DNA of 6,815 nt from Myxococcales bacterium (GTDB lineage: Bacteria; Myxococcota_A; Polyangia; Polyangiales; Houyiibacteriaceae): positions 1 through 6,815 of the forward strand of contig JAUXFZ010000134.1 in assembly GCA_030622585.1 (NCBI GenBank), read 5' to 3'. Positions within the stretch are counted from its first letter, which is position 1. Each line of letters begins with the position of its first letter. The notes beneath the pieces were generated by a model. The model was not told where the DNA came from. It did no database searches and saw nothing but the letters and a program-made list of their open reading frames with translations. A program made the position numbers and the translations under genes. Shown here piece after piece: positions 1 to 6,314 of this stretch.

Positions 1-1101
1 CACACGATTGGCCAACCCAAAGGGAATGAAATCCCACAGGTCGACGAACGCGCGGGTCGCGCCCGACTTTTCAAAGGCCTTGCCGCCTTGGGTGTGTTCC
101 TTGATGACGTTGAGACGCTCGACCGGATCGGCGACGTCGGTTGCCAGATCGAGCAGCATCCCCGACACCTTGTTTCCCATTTTGCCATGCTCATCTTGGC
201 CGCGGGTCGAGACGGGAATCATCCCCAACAGTGGCTTGTCGGGCAGCTCGCCTTTGTCGTCGAGGTAGCGTCGAAGCGCGCCAGCACAGATCGCGAGAAC
301 GACGTCGTTCAACGTGCACCCGGCGATGTTGCGAATCGCTTTGACGCGGTCGAGCTCTAGCAAGGCGGTGTTCCAGATCCGCTGGCCGGTGACCGTATGG
401 TTGATCGATGTGTGCGGCGCCGTCATCGGGACCGGAGGGGTTTCGATTCCCTTGTCTCGGACTCTCGCCGCGGCACGAAGCGCGTGTTTTATCTCGCCCG
501 CCACTCTCTTGATCTCGGTCGGCTTCCCCATGATCTTGCGAGCGGTGTGCGAGAGCACCTCGAGCTCGTTCGGCACCGGGGCGACCGTCCTCGGCGGCGG
601 CGGACTAAAGGTCCTTGGCTCCTTGGTCATGTCGAGCAACACGCCCATCATCTCGGTTCCAGAAACGCCATCGATCGCCGCGTGGTGCACTTTGCTGATC
701 AACGCGACCGATCCGGGCGGCACTTGGGGAATGTTGTCGAGTCCTTCGACCAACGTCATCTCCCACAATGGCCGGGTGCGATCGAGCGGTACGCTGAAAA
801 TTCGTGCCGCAATCCCGCGCAGCTCTTTCCAGCTACCGGGGCTCGGAAGAGCGACGTGCTGCAGGTGCATGTCGAGATTGAATGCCGGATCTTCCACCCA
901 GTAGGGCTTGCCAATCCCGAACGGCACCATGGCGAGCCGTTGCTTCAACCGTGGCACGAGATGAACACGCGAGGCCATCGTCTCGCGAAAGCTTTCGAAG
1001 TTCATCGAGCCCTCGAACACCAGGACGCTCCCGACGTGCATCGGTTGGTGGGCGTCTTCGAGGTAGAGGAAAGAGGAGTCGAGTCCGGAGAGAGGTTGCA
1101 T
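1..1101 (-). CDS. WS/DGAT-family wax ester synthase / diacylglycerol acyltransferase (3' end cut by window)
   Basis: I read 367 codons without a stop from the ATG at 1101 to the left edge. Members are usually about 450-500 residues, so roughly the last 100 are missing. The catalytic HHxxxDG motif of this O-acyltransferase family is intact (HHAAIDG, residues 139-145). Other family marks are the N-terminal LSGLDSSFLYLE stretch (4-15), PLWEM (111-115), NDVVLA (265-270) and GNKVSGM (309-315). A Pro-rich linker at about 167-177 separates the two acyltransferase-like halves. The family moves an acyl group from acyl-CoA to a fatty alcohol or diacylglycerol, making storage wax ester or triacylglycerol at the membrane face. 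Which product is made cannot be read from sequence. The start is well bounded: an in-frame TAG lies five codons upstream (1114-1116) and this is the first ATG after it, though no clear Shine-Dalgarno is seen. It follows dnaJ after 46 nt on the same strand, so it may be read from the same transcript. Confidence 0.94.
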   Translation of the reverse strand, partial: MQPLSGLDSSFLYLEDAHQPMHVGSVLVFEGSMNFESFRETMASRVHLVPRLKQRLAMVPFGIGKPYWVEDPAFNLDMHLQHVALPSPGSWKELRGIAARIFSVPLDRTRPLWEMTLVEGLDNIPQVPPGSVALISKVHHAAIDGVSGTEMMGVLLDMTKEPRTFSPPPPRTVAPVPNELEVLSHTARKIMGKPTEIKRVAGEIKHALRAAARVRDKGIETPPVPMTAPHTSINHTVTGQRIWNTALLELDRVKAIRNIAGCTLNDVVLAICAGALRRYLDDKGELPDKPLLGMIPVSTRGQDEHGKMGNKVSGMLLDLATDVADPVERLNVIKEHTQGGKAFEKSGATRAFVDLWDFIPFGLANRV

Positions 1102-1147
1102 CAGAATGCCAGCCTACACCCGGATGCGTCCTGATCTCCAGCGCTTC

Positions 1148-2236
1148 TCACGACTCGTCGAAAGTTCGGTCGAGGTCCTTCAGAAGGCGTTTTTGCTCGC
1201 GGGACAGCCGTTTGGGGACCTCGACCCGGACCAGACAGATCAGATCGCCCCGGCCACGTCCGTGGAGGCGCGGAACGCCCCCACCGCGGACGACCACGGT
1301 CCCACCAGGTTGGGTTCCGGAGGGAATTTTCACCGTTTGCGTCGCGTCCGCGTCCTCTTCGAGGGCGGGAACCTCGACTTTGGCGCCGAGGGCGGCCTGC
1401 GGATACGTCACCAAAAGGTGGTGTACGAGCTCGAACCCCTCTCGCTCGAAGTCCTCGTCGGGCTCGACGTACACGGTGACGTACAAGTCACCGGCGGGGC
1501 CCCCGCGCACGCCATCTTGGCCCTGCCCGTTCAAGCGAAGGCTCTGTCCGGCGTCGACACCTCCGGGAATGGTGAGTTTCACGACACGCTCGATGTCGAC
1601 CTGCCCATCGCCCTCGCACTCGTCACACGCCGTTTCGGCCCGTGCGCCGCGGCCTCCACACGTGGGACATGTGGTGGTCATCACGAAGGCGCCCTGTGCG
1701 CGTGCGACTTGGCCGCGGCCCCCGCAGGTCCCGCAGCTCTCGAGCTCGCCGTCCTTCGCGCCGGTCCCGCTACATGCTTCGCACGGTGAAGGGTGTGAAA
1801 GATCGATCTCGCGGCTCGTGCCGAACGCCGCCTCACGAAGCGACAGGCTCGCGTCGACGCGAATGTCGGCACCACGCGCAGGTCCGTTGGGATCACGGCG
1901 CCGTCGGCCGAACCCACCAAAGCCGCCACCACCACCAAATAGATCTCCGAAGATGTCTTGGAACTGGCTGAACACGTCGCCAATGTCGCCGAACCCCGGC
2001 GCGCCGGCGCCGCCCAGACCCGCGTGTCCGAACCGGTCGTATACGTCCCGCTTCTGCGGGTCGCTCAGGACGGCATACGCCTCGGCACAAACCTTGAATC
2101 TGTCCTCCGCCCCGGCGTCGTCGGGGTTGCGATCTGGATGGTGCTCGAGCGCCTTCTGGCGGTAGGCCTTCTTGAGCTCGATCACGGTGACTTCGCGCGA
2201 GACTTCTAGAACTTCGTAGTAATCAGGCTTGGACAT
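1148..2236 (-). CDS. dnaJ: DnaJ, type I Hsp40 co-chaperone
   Basis: The 362-residue protein has the full type I order. The J domain (about 3-70) carries the HPD triad at 33-35, which stimulates DnaK ATPase. A Gly/Phe-rich region follows (about 71-112), including a DIF motif at 94-96. The zinc domain (about 152-211) has four CxxC pairs (C152/155, C168/171, C190/193, C204/207), each followed by the usual GxG or a close variant. The two-part C-terminal substrate-binding region runs to the end. DnaJ delivers unfolded clients to DnaK in the cytoplasm. All key residues are present, so it should be active. The four intact CxxC pairs separate it from CbpA-type proteins, which lack the zinc domain. 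dnaK, grpE and hrcA are not in the window, so this may be an extra dnaJ copy or simply a lone locus. The ATG at 2236 starts exactly at the J domain. The upstream sequence has no strong Shine-Dalgarno. Confidence 0.97.
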   Translation of the reverse strand: MSKPDYYEVLEVSREVTVIELKKAYRQKALEHHPDRNPDDAGAEDRFKVCAEAYAVLSDPQKRDVYDRFGHAGLGGAGAPGFGDIGDVFSQFQDIFGDLFGGGGGFGGFGRRRRDPNGPARGADIRVDASLSLREAAFGTSREIDLSHPSPCEACSGTGAKDGELESCGTCGGRGQVARAQGAFVMTTTCPTCGGRGARAETACDECEGDGQVDIERVVKLTIPGGVDAGQSLRLNGQGQDGVRGGPAGDLYVTVYVEPDEDFEREGFELVHHLLVTYPQAALGAKVEVPALEEDADATQTVKIPSGTQPGGTVVVRGGGVPRLHGRGRGDLICLVRVEVPKRLSREQKRLLKDLDRTFDES

Positions 2237-2263
2237 CGGGTCTGCTGGGTGATCGGCGCGTGC

Positions 2264-2291
2264 AACATAAGTATGTTCGCCGCCCGGTCAA
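2264..2291 (-). promoter_or_regulatory. Possible dnaJ promoter overlapping a small palindrome
   Basis: On the minus strand, TTGACC (2286-2291, one mismatch to the -35 consensus) is followed after 16 nt by TATGTT (2264-2269, four of six matches to the -10 consensus). This sits in the 64-nt gap between the nadA stop and the dnaJ start and would give a leader of about 20 nt. The -10 lies inside an inverted repeat with 6-bp arms, AACATA-AG-TATGTT (2264-2277), which could be an operator. It is not the CIRCE element bound by HrcA. The assignment rests on eye matching only. Confidence 0.35.
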
Positions 2292-2300
2292 GCTCAGTGT

Positions 2301-3761
2301 CTATCCCTGAAGAAACTGCGCATTTCGGCTCAGCACGTCGCCCACGAGTGCTTCGGGGAGCTCGCCATTGCGCTGGAACGAGCGCATGTGGAGGATCGGC
2401 TCGCCACCTAGGTCGGCCGCCGTGCGTCCCCGGATCTCTTGAACGTACTTGCGCGGCTCGAAAGGGACCAGGTTGGAACGGGGCTCGACGTCGATGCGCC
2501 CGAGCAAGCCCAGCAACGCGTGAAGGGAGTTCATCTTCATGTACGGGCACGTCGCGCATCCGCCTGCCGTCGAGCAACCCTCGCCACCGGCGACACCCGG
2601 CACCACCCCGAGCCCGCTCTGTGCGTCTTGCGCGATGGCTTCACTTGCAACCGGGAAGATGATCTCCGCCGATAGCTCTGGTCCACCCTCCGATGCGTGG
2701 GCTCGAATCTTGGCCTGCACCTGTCGGACAATCGGAGTGATCATGCCCGCCTCCGTGCCGAGGATGAATCGTAAGTTGGCGTGGTCGCCATGTGCGATCG
2801 CGTGGTCGACCTTGCCCAAGACGAATTCGAGAATGTTCGACGTCGACCCGACGACGCCGTTGCCGTGGTGCTGGGCCTGCAACGCGAGCTCGAACATCTC
2901 GCCAGGCACCTCCAGATGCGCCGTGACGAAAACGTCCGGGTAGTTCCCACGAACCAACTCGACCACCTCACGACCGAACATGTGGTGAACGATGCACGTG
3001 CCTTGCTCGAAGTAGTGAAACCGCGGTAGCAGGGCGCGAACGGAAGCTTGGTCGTGCGCCGGGTGCAGGTCGCGAATCTGCGCGTTGGGCATCTCGGCGA
3101 GGCTGCTAAACATGTGCGCGAGGTTGTCGCCCATGTACGTGTCAGGCCCGAACCAGATGTGGATGTCGGGAACCTGCGCAGCTGCCTGCAAGACCGTCTG
3201 CACGACGTTCGAGGACGTGCAGGTGATCGTGGGAACAATGGCATGCGCTTTCGCTTTGGTAATCAGACTGGTGTTGATGTACACGACGTGAAGGGATCGC
3301 GGGGTCTCCGCTGCGTGCATCAAATACGCGCCATAGGCGGCGGCCTCGGCGGACTCCGCCAACGAACAGCCAATCGTGTCAGCCGCCACGCGGTACACAG
3401 GGACACCGGCATGCCCTGACGCGTCGAGCATTGCGCGGACGTCCTCGCTCATGAAGTCGACACCGAGCACCGCGATCGCACCGACTCCCTGCTCCGCCAT
3501 TGCGATCGCGCGGTCGGCCATCGCGAGCGAATCGGACACATGGATGTGCGGCCAATCGCAGGCCGAGAGCACGCCTTGAAGCTCTGGGTCCATGTAGAAG
3601 TGAGCGACGACGCCGACGTTCTTTTGACGGAGCAGCGCGCTCAGCCGCGCCACGACTTCGGCATCCGGCTTCAGAAAGGCGGCCTGCGCCTCAGCGAATG
3701 CGCCCTGGGGGACCAGGGCGTCAGCCGTTATTCGTAGTGAGGGAAACACCGGCAAGGTCAT
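2301..3761 (-). CDS. nadA: Quinolinate synthase NadA, long plant-like form
   Basis: NadA condenses iminoaspartate with dihydroxyacetone phosphate to quinolinate in de novo NAD synthesis, using a [4Fe-4S] cluster held by three cysteines. From the ATG at 3761 the protein has 486 residues, against about 350 in E. coli. By alignment from memory the cluster ligands are C132 (IGCS), C256 (GTCIVHH) and C405 (CATCPYMKMN). Other family stretches are AHFYMDPELQ (53-62), SDSLAMA (76-82), TCTSSN (180-185) and GSTSNIL (305-311). The sequence resembles the plant enzyme throughout, but there is no SufE domain fused in front. The last cysteine group is CxxxxxCxxC (C396, C402, C405), not CxxCxxC as in E. coli. 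Start choice: GGAG (3772-3775) lies 10 nt before the ATG at 3761 and a -10-like box lies just upstream. In-frame starts further up (ATG 3812, GTG 3827) would run into hemW and add residues with no family match. nadB and nadC are not in the window. Confidence 0.95.
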   Translation of the reverse strand: MTLPVFPSLRITADALVPQGAFAEAQAAFLKPDAEVVARLSALLRQKNVGVVAHFYMDPELQGVLSACDWPHIHVSDSLAMADRAIAMAEQGVGAIAVLGVDFMSEDVRAMLDASGHAGVPVYRVAADTIGCSLAESAEAAAYGAYLMHAAETPRSLHVVYINTSLITKAKAHAIVPTITCTSSNVVQTVLQAAAQVPDIHIWFGPDTYMGDNLAHMFSSLAEMPNAQIRDLHPAHDQASVRALLPRFHYFEQGTCIVHHMFGREVVELVRGNYPDVFVTAHLEVPGEMFELALQAQHHGNGVVGSTSNILEFVLGKVDHAIAHGDHANLRFILGTEAGMITPIVRQVQAKIRAHASEGGPELSAEIIFPVASEAIAQDAQSGLGVVPGVAGGEGCSTAGGCATCPYMKMNSLHALLGLLGRIDVEPRSNLVPFEPRKYVQEIRGRTAADLGGEPILHMRSFQRNGELPEALVGDVLSRNAQFLQG

Positions 3762-3817
3762 CTGCGACCAGCTCCAAAAACCAGAGTATACCTCCTGCCC
3801 GGCGCCCCGCATGTCAA
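3762..3817. promoter_or_regulatory. Divergent nadA / hemW promoter region
   Basis: Only 49 nt separate the preferred nadA start (3761) from the hemW ATG (3811), so both promoters must lie in or next to this gap. A GTATAC core at 3786-3791 offers a -10-like box on each strand. On the minus strand, TATACT (3785-3790, five of six matches) would give nadA a leader of about 17 nt holding its GGAG. On the plus strand, TATACC (3787-3792) would give hemW a leader of about 12 nt with no Shine-Dalgarno. A perfect TTGACA for nadA (3812-3817) stands 21 nt from the -10, longer than the usual 16-18, so the pairing is doubtful. No good -35 is seen for hemW. An AGGAGG on the minus strand (3791-3796) has no start codon at a useful distance. 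Confidence 0.4.
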
Positions 3818-4965
3818 GCGAACCCACACAGACCTCGGTCTACGTCCACTTCCCATGGTGCGCGCGCAAGTGCCCATACTGCGACTTCGCGACCGAGCCA
3901 ATTCGCGCAACCGCGTTGCCTCACGAAGCGTACGCCGACGCCGTGCTGCGTGAATTGGACGCGCGCTCCGCAGATTTGCAGGGGCGCGAGCTGACGTCGG
4001 TCTTCTTCGGCGGAGGGACGCCATCGCTCTGGGGGCCCGACGCGTTGAATCGAACGCTGCGTGCAATCACCAGCGCGTTCGAGCTCGTCAGTGGCGAGCT
4101 CGAGGTGACGGTCGAATGCAATCCGAGCTCTTTGACGAGTGAGAATGCCGCGTCACTTCGCGAGGCGGGCGTGGGGCGCCTCTCGGTCGGTGTTCAATCA
4201 CTTCGAGATGCCCATCTACAGTTTCTTGGACGCTTGCACGATTCGAAACGAGCGATCGCTGCTCTTGGGGAAGCGTTGGACGAGATGCCGCGTGTGAGCG
4301 CGGACTTGATGTTCGGTATGCCGGGCCAGACCCTGTCCGAGCTCGGCGAAGACATCGCGCGCATTGCGGACACGGGTGTCGAACACGTCTCCGCGTACGC
4401 TCTCACGATCGAAGAGAAGACCTTGTTTGGCTCGCTGCACCGCGCGGGCAAGCTCCACGTGGCCCCCGAAGAACAGTACGCCGACCTGTTCGAGCACGCT
4501 GAACAATGCTTCGCCGACCTCGGCTGGGCCCACTACGAAGTGTCCAACTACTCGGCCGAAGGACAGGAGTCACGCCACAATCTTCACTACTGGCGAGGCG
4601 GCGCCTATGTCGGGTTGGGCGCTGCGGCGGTTGGCTGTCTCGATCACGGACCCGGGCGCGCGGAGCGGTGGCGGAACGACCCCAACCCGCAGCGGTACCT
4701 CCAACAGGACACGCTCAGAGTGGAAGTCGAACCGCTGGGGCCCGAAGAGATCATCCGTGAGGCACTGATGCTCGGACTTCGCACCAGCGAAGGCATGAAC
4801 CTCGCCACAACCGAGAAACGAGCAGGCCGCGACCCGAGGACTGGCCGCGAACGGGAGATCGAACGTGCCCTCGAGACGGGCAGCCTCGTGCAGTCCGGAG
4901 ACTGGCTGCGCGTTCCACAGGAGCGCTGGCTGAAACTTGACGGCATTGTGCGAGACTTGTTCTAG
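3811..4965 (+). CDS. hemW: HemW, radical-SAM haem chaperone (coproporphyrinogen III oxidase-like)
   Basis: The 384-residue length fits the family (about 380). The radical-SAM CxxxCxxC motif is at C17, C21 and C24 within the family stretch YVHFPWCARKCPYCDF. The SAM-binding glycine motif is GGGTPSL (67-73). SVGVQS (125-130) and FGMPGQT (168-174) are further family blocks. The HNxxYW motif that marks HemW and is linked to haem binding is intact (HNLHYW, 256-261), and LMLGLR (319-324) opens the C-terminal HemN-like domain. These features favour HemW, a cytoplasmic haem carrier that inserts haem into respiratory proteins, over HemN, the oxygen-independent coproporphyrinogen oxidase it is often misnamed as. 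The ATG at 3811 is the only sensible start: no in-frame start is seen just upstream and the family begins close to this point. No Shine-Dalgarno precedes it. ccmA starts 11 nt after the stop, so co-transcription with the haem-export genes is likely. Confidence 0.96.
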   Translation: MSSEPTQTSVYVHFPWCARKCPYCDFATEPIRATALPHEAYADAVLRELDARSADLQGRELTSVFFGGGTPSLWGPDALNRTLRAITSAFELVSGELEVTVECNPSSLTSENAASLREAGVGRLSVGVQSLRDAHLQFLGRLHDSKRAIAALGEALDEMPRVSADLMFGMPGQTLSELGEDIARIADTGVEHVSAYALTIEEKTLFGSLHRAGKLHVAPEEQYADLFEHAEQCFADLGWAHYEVSNYSAEGQESRHNLHYWRGGAYVGLGAAAVGCLDHGPGRAERWRNDPNPQRYLQQDTLRVEVEPLGPEEIIREALMLGLRTSEGMNLATTEKRAGRDPRTGREREIERALETGSLVQSGDWLRVPQERWLKLDGIVRDLF

Positions 4966-4976
4966 AGTGCGGACCG

Positions 4977-5633
4977 GTGAAGCTCGATTTTGAAGAAGTC
5001 TCGGTTGCTGGCCTGGCCAAATCCTACGGACCAACACTCGCGCTGGCCGGCGTCGACCTGAGCTTCGAAGCCGGAACCGTCTCTGTGATCCAGGGCTCGA
5101 ATGGCTCCGGGAAGTCGACGCTTCTCTGGCTCATCGCGATGCTCGCTTACCCGACACGGGGAGAGATCCGTTACGGACAGCATGGCGTCGCACGAGCCGA
5201 TGGTCTCCGAGGCCGCATCGGCTTCGTCGCGCATCAGCTGCAGCTCTACCCGGGGCTCAGTGGACATGAGAACCTCCTGCTGGCCGCCCGGTTGCAGAGC
5301 ATCGCCTACGCCGACAGACGCGCCACCGACCTCTGCGAAGCGCTCGCCCTCGGCGACTATTGGAACCGGCCCGTCCGCACGTACTCCCGAGGCCAGGCGC
5401 AGCGCGTGTCGATCGCCCGCGCCCTACTCCACGAACCTCGCCTGCTCTTGATGGACGAGCCGGCGACGGGCCTCGACGAGAAGTCGACCGAGTCAGTGGT
5501 CGATCTGATCGGGCAAGAAAAACGGGCAGGCGCGATCGTGATCATCGTGACCCATGAGGCGAAATTTGCGAGCGCAGTGGCAGACCGCATTCTGCACATG
5601 GACCGCGGTCGCATCGTGGAGCCCGAAGGATGA
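4977..5633 (+). CDS. ccmA: CcmA, ATP-binding subunit of haem exporter for cytochrome c maturation
   Basis: This is a 218-residue single ABC ATPase domain. Walker A is GSNGSGKST (40-48), the Q-loop is VAHQ (84-87), the signature is YSRGQ (136-140), Walker B with catalytic Glu is LLLMDEP (156-162), the D-loop is GLDE (165-168) and the switch His is H193. The length is close to the usual CcmA size of about 200-220. The domain alone could serve many transporters. The name rests mainly on the next gene, a CcmB-type permease that overlaps it by 4 nt (ATGA at 5630-5633), and on hemW just upstream. In system I cytochrome c biogenesis, CcmA with CcmB and CcmC drives release of haem-loaded CcmE at the inner membrane. 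The GTG start at 4977 is chosen because the fold begins at once and the stop of hemW lies 11 nt upstream. Its Shine-Dalgarno is weak, which fits translational coupling. Confidence 0.88.
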   Translation: MKLDFEEVSVAGLAKSYGPTLALAGVDLSFEAGTVSVIQGSNGSGKSTLLWLIAMLAYPTRGEIRYGQHGVARADGLRGRIGFVAHQLQLYPGLSGHENLLLAARLQSIAYADRRATDLCEALALGDYWNRPVRTYSRGQAQRVSIARALLHEPRLLLMDEPATGLDEKSTESVVDLIGQEKRAGAIVIIVTHEAKFASAVADRILHMDRGRIVEPEG

Positions 5634-6310
5634 ACACGCTTCGCGCCGCATGGCTGGTCACCCTCAAAGACCTGCAGCTCGAGCTGCGTACCAAAGAGAT
5701 TCTGACGTCGACCGGTCTCTTTGCCGTCTTGGTCGTCACCCTCAGCTCACTCGCGTTCTACACGGACCCCCTCAGCGCGCCGGACATCGCACCGGGCGTA
5801 CTCTGGATCTCGATCTTGTTTTGCGGGATTCTCTTGATCGGCCGAAGCTGGGCGCTGGAACGCGAAAACGACGCGGTATTTGCGCTGTTGCTGTCGCCGA
5901 TTCCACGGGCTTCGATCTACATCGGCAAAACATTGAGCGCTCTGATCCTGCTGTTCATGGTCGAGCTTCTGCTCGTCCCACTGTGCTTGATCTTCTTCCA
6001 GATCGAACCAAGCGGGGTGATGCTGCCGCTCCTCGCGCTGGTCTTCCTCGGTTCGGTTGGGTTCGTTTCGACGGCTTCCCTGTTTTCCGCAGTAGGCATC
6101 CGCACGCGGGCTCGTGATCTGATGCTGAGCGTGGTGGTCTTCCCCTTGGTAGCTCCGGCCCTCCTCGCGTCTGCGGTCGCGACGCGCGAACTCTTCGGCG
6201 GGGCCTCGATGGCCGAAATCCAAAACTGGATGCGCATCCTCGGCGCCTTCGACCTGCTGTTCGTCAGCTTCGGGGTCTGGATCTCGCGGCATCTCCTCGC
6301 GGAGACGTAA
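5630..6310 (+). CDS. ccmB: CcmB, membrane permease subunit of haem exporter
   Basis: The 226-residue hydrophobic protein matches the CcmB size of about 220. I count six likely membrane segments: about 28-45, 57-76, 103-124, 128-153, 163-184 and 202-222. The cytoplasmic stretch after segment 2, RSWALERENDAVFALLLSP (72-90), is the family hallmark region, followed by IYIGK (96-100). The N-terminal KDLQLELRTKE (13-23) is also typical. It would pair with CcmA in the inner membrane for the haem-handling step of cytochrome c maturation. A more general ABC-2 permease is the main alternative, but the ERE...LLLSP block and the partner genes favour CcmB. The ATG overlaps the ccmA stop by 4 nt, so the two are translationally coupled. 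ccmC, the usual next gene, does not follow; a convergent gene does. Confidence 0.88.
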   Translation: MNTLRAAWLVTLKDLQLELRTKEILTSTGLFAVLVVTLSSLAFYTDPLSAPDIAPGVLWISILFCGILLIGRSWALERENDAVFALLLSPIPRASIYIGKTLSALILLFMVELLLVPLCLIFFQIEPSGVMLPLLALVFLGSVGFVSTASLFSAVGIRTRARDLMLSVVVFPLVAPALLASAVATRELFGGASMAEIQNWMRILGAFDLLFVSFGVWISRHLLAET

Positions 6311-6314
6311 ACGC

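Noticed and set aside
397..1134. A 245-codon open frame on the plus strand
   Set aside because: It is antisense to the WS/DGAT gene, whose minus-strand frame has the intact HHxxxDG and other family motifs. The plus-strand product is rich in Arg and His and matches no family I know.
1102..1147. Terminator or promoter between dnaJ and the acyltransferase gene
   Set aside because: I see no hairpin with a T-run and no acceptable pair of -35 and -10 boxes in these 46 bases.
882..2165. A 427-codon open frame on the plus strand
   Set aside because: It lies opposite dnaJ and the start of the acyltransferase gene. Its product is rich in Arg, Pro and Ser with no recognisable motif, as expected for a frame kept open by high GC on the reverse of a real gene.
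2741..3244. A 167-codon minus-strand frame within nadA
   Set aside because: It overlaps nadA in another frame and encodes an Arg/Ser/Thr-rich product without motifs.
3811..4965. Possible oxygen-independent coproporphyrinogen oxidase (HemN)
   Set aside because: The protein is of HemW length, has the HNxxYW motif, and the cysteine motif CxxxCxxC is followed by DF, not by the extra Cys found in HemN.
4570..5037. A 155-codon minus-strand frame across the hemW-ccmA junction
   Set aside because: It is antisense to two well-supported genes and has no motif or Shine-Dalgarno.
5382..5396. CcmA signature reads YSRGQ in place of LSGGQ
   Set aside because: The Ser, second Gly and Gln are kept, and variants with Arg at this position are common among working ABC ATPases, so it is not evidence of a defect.
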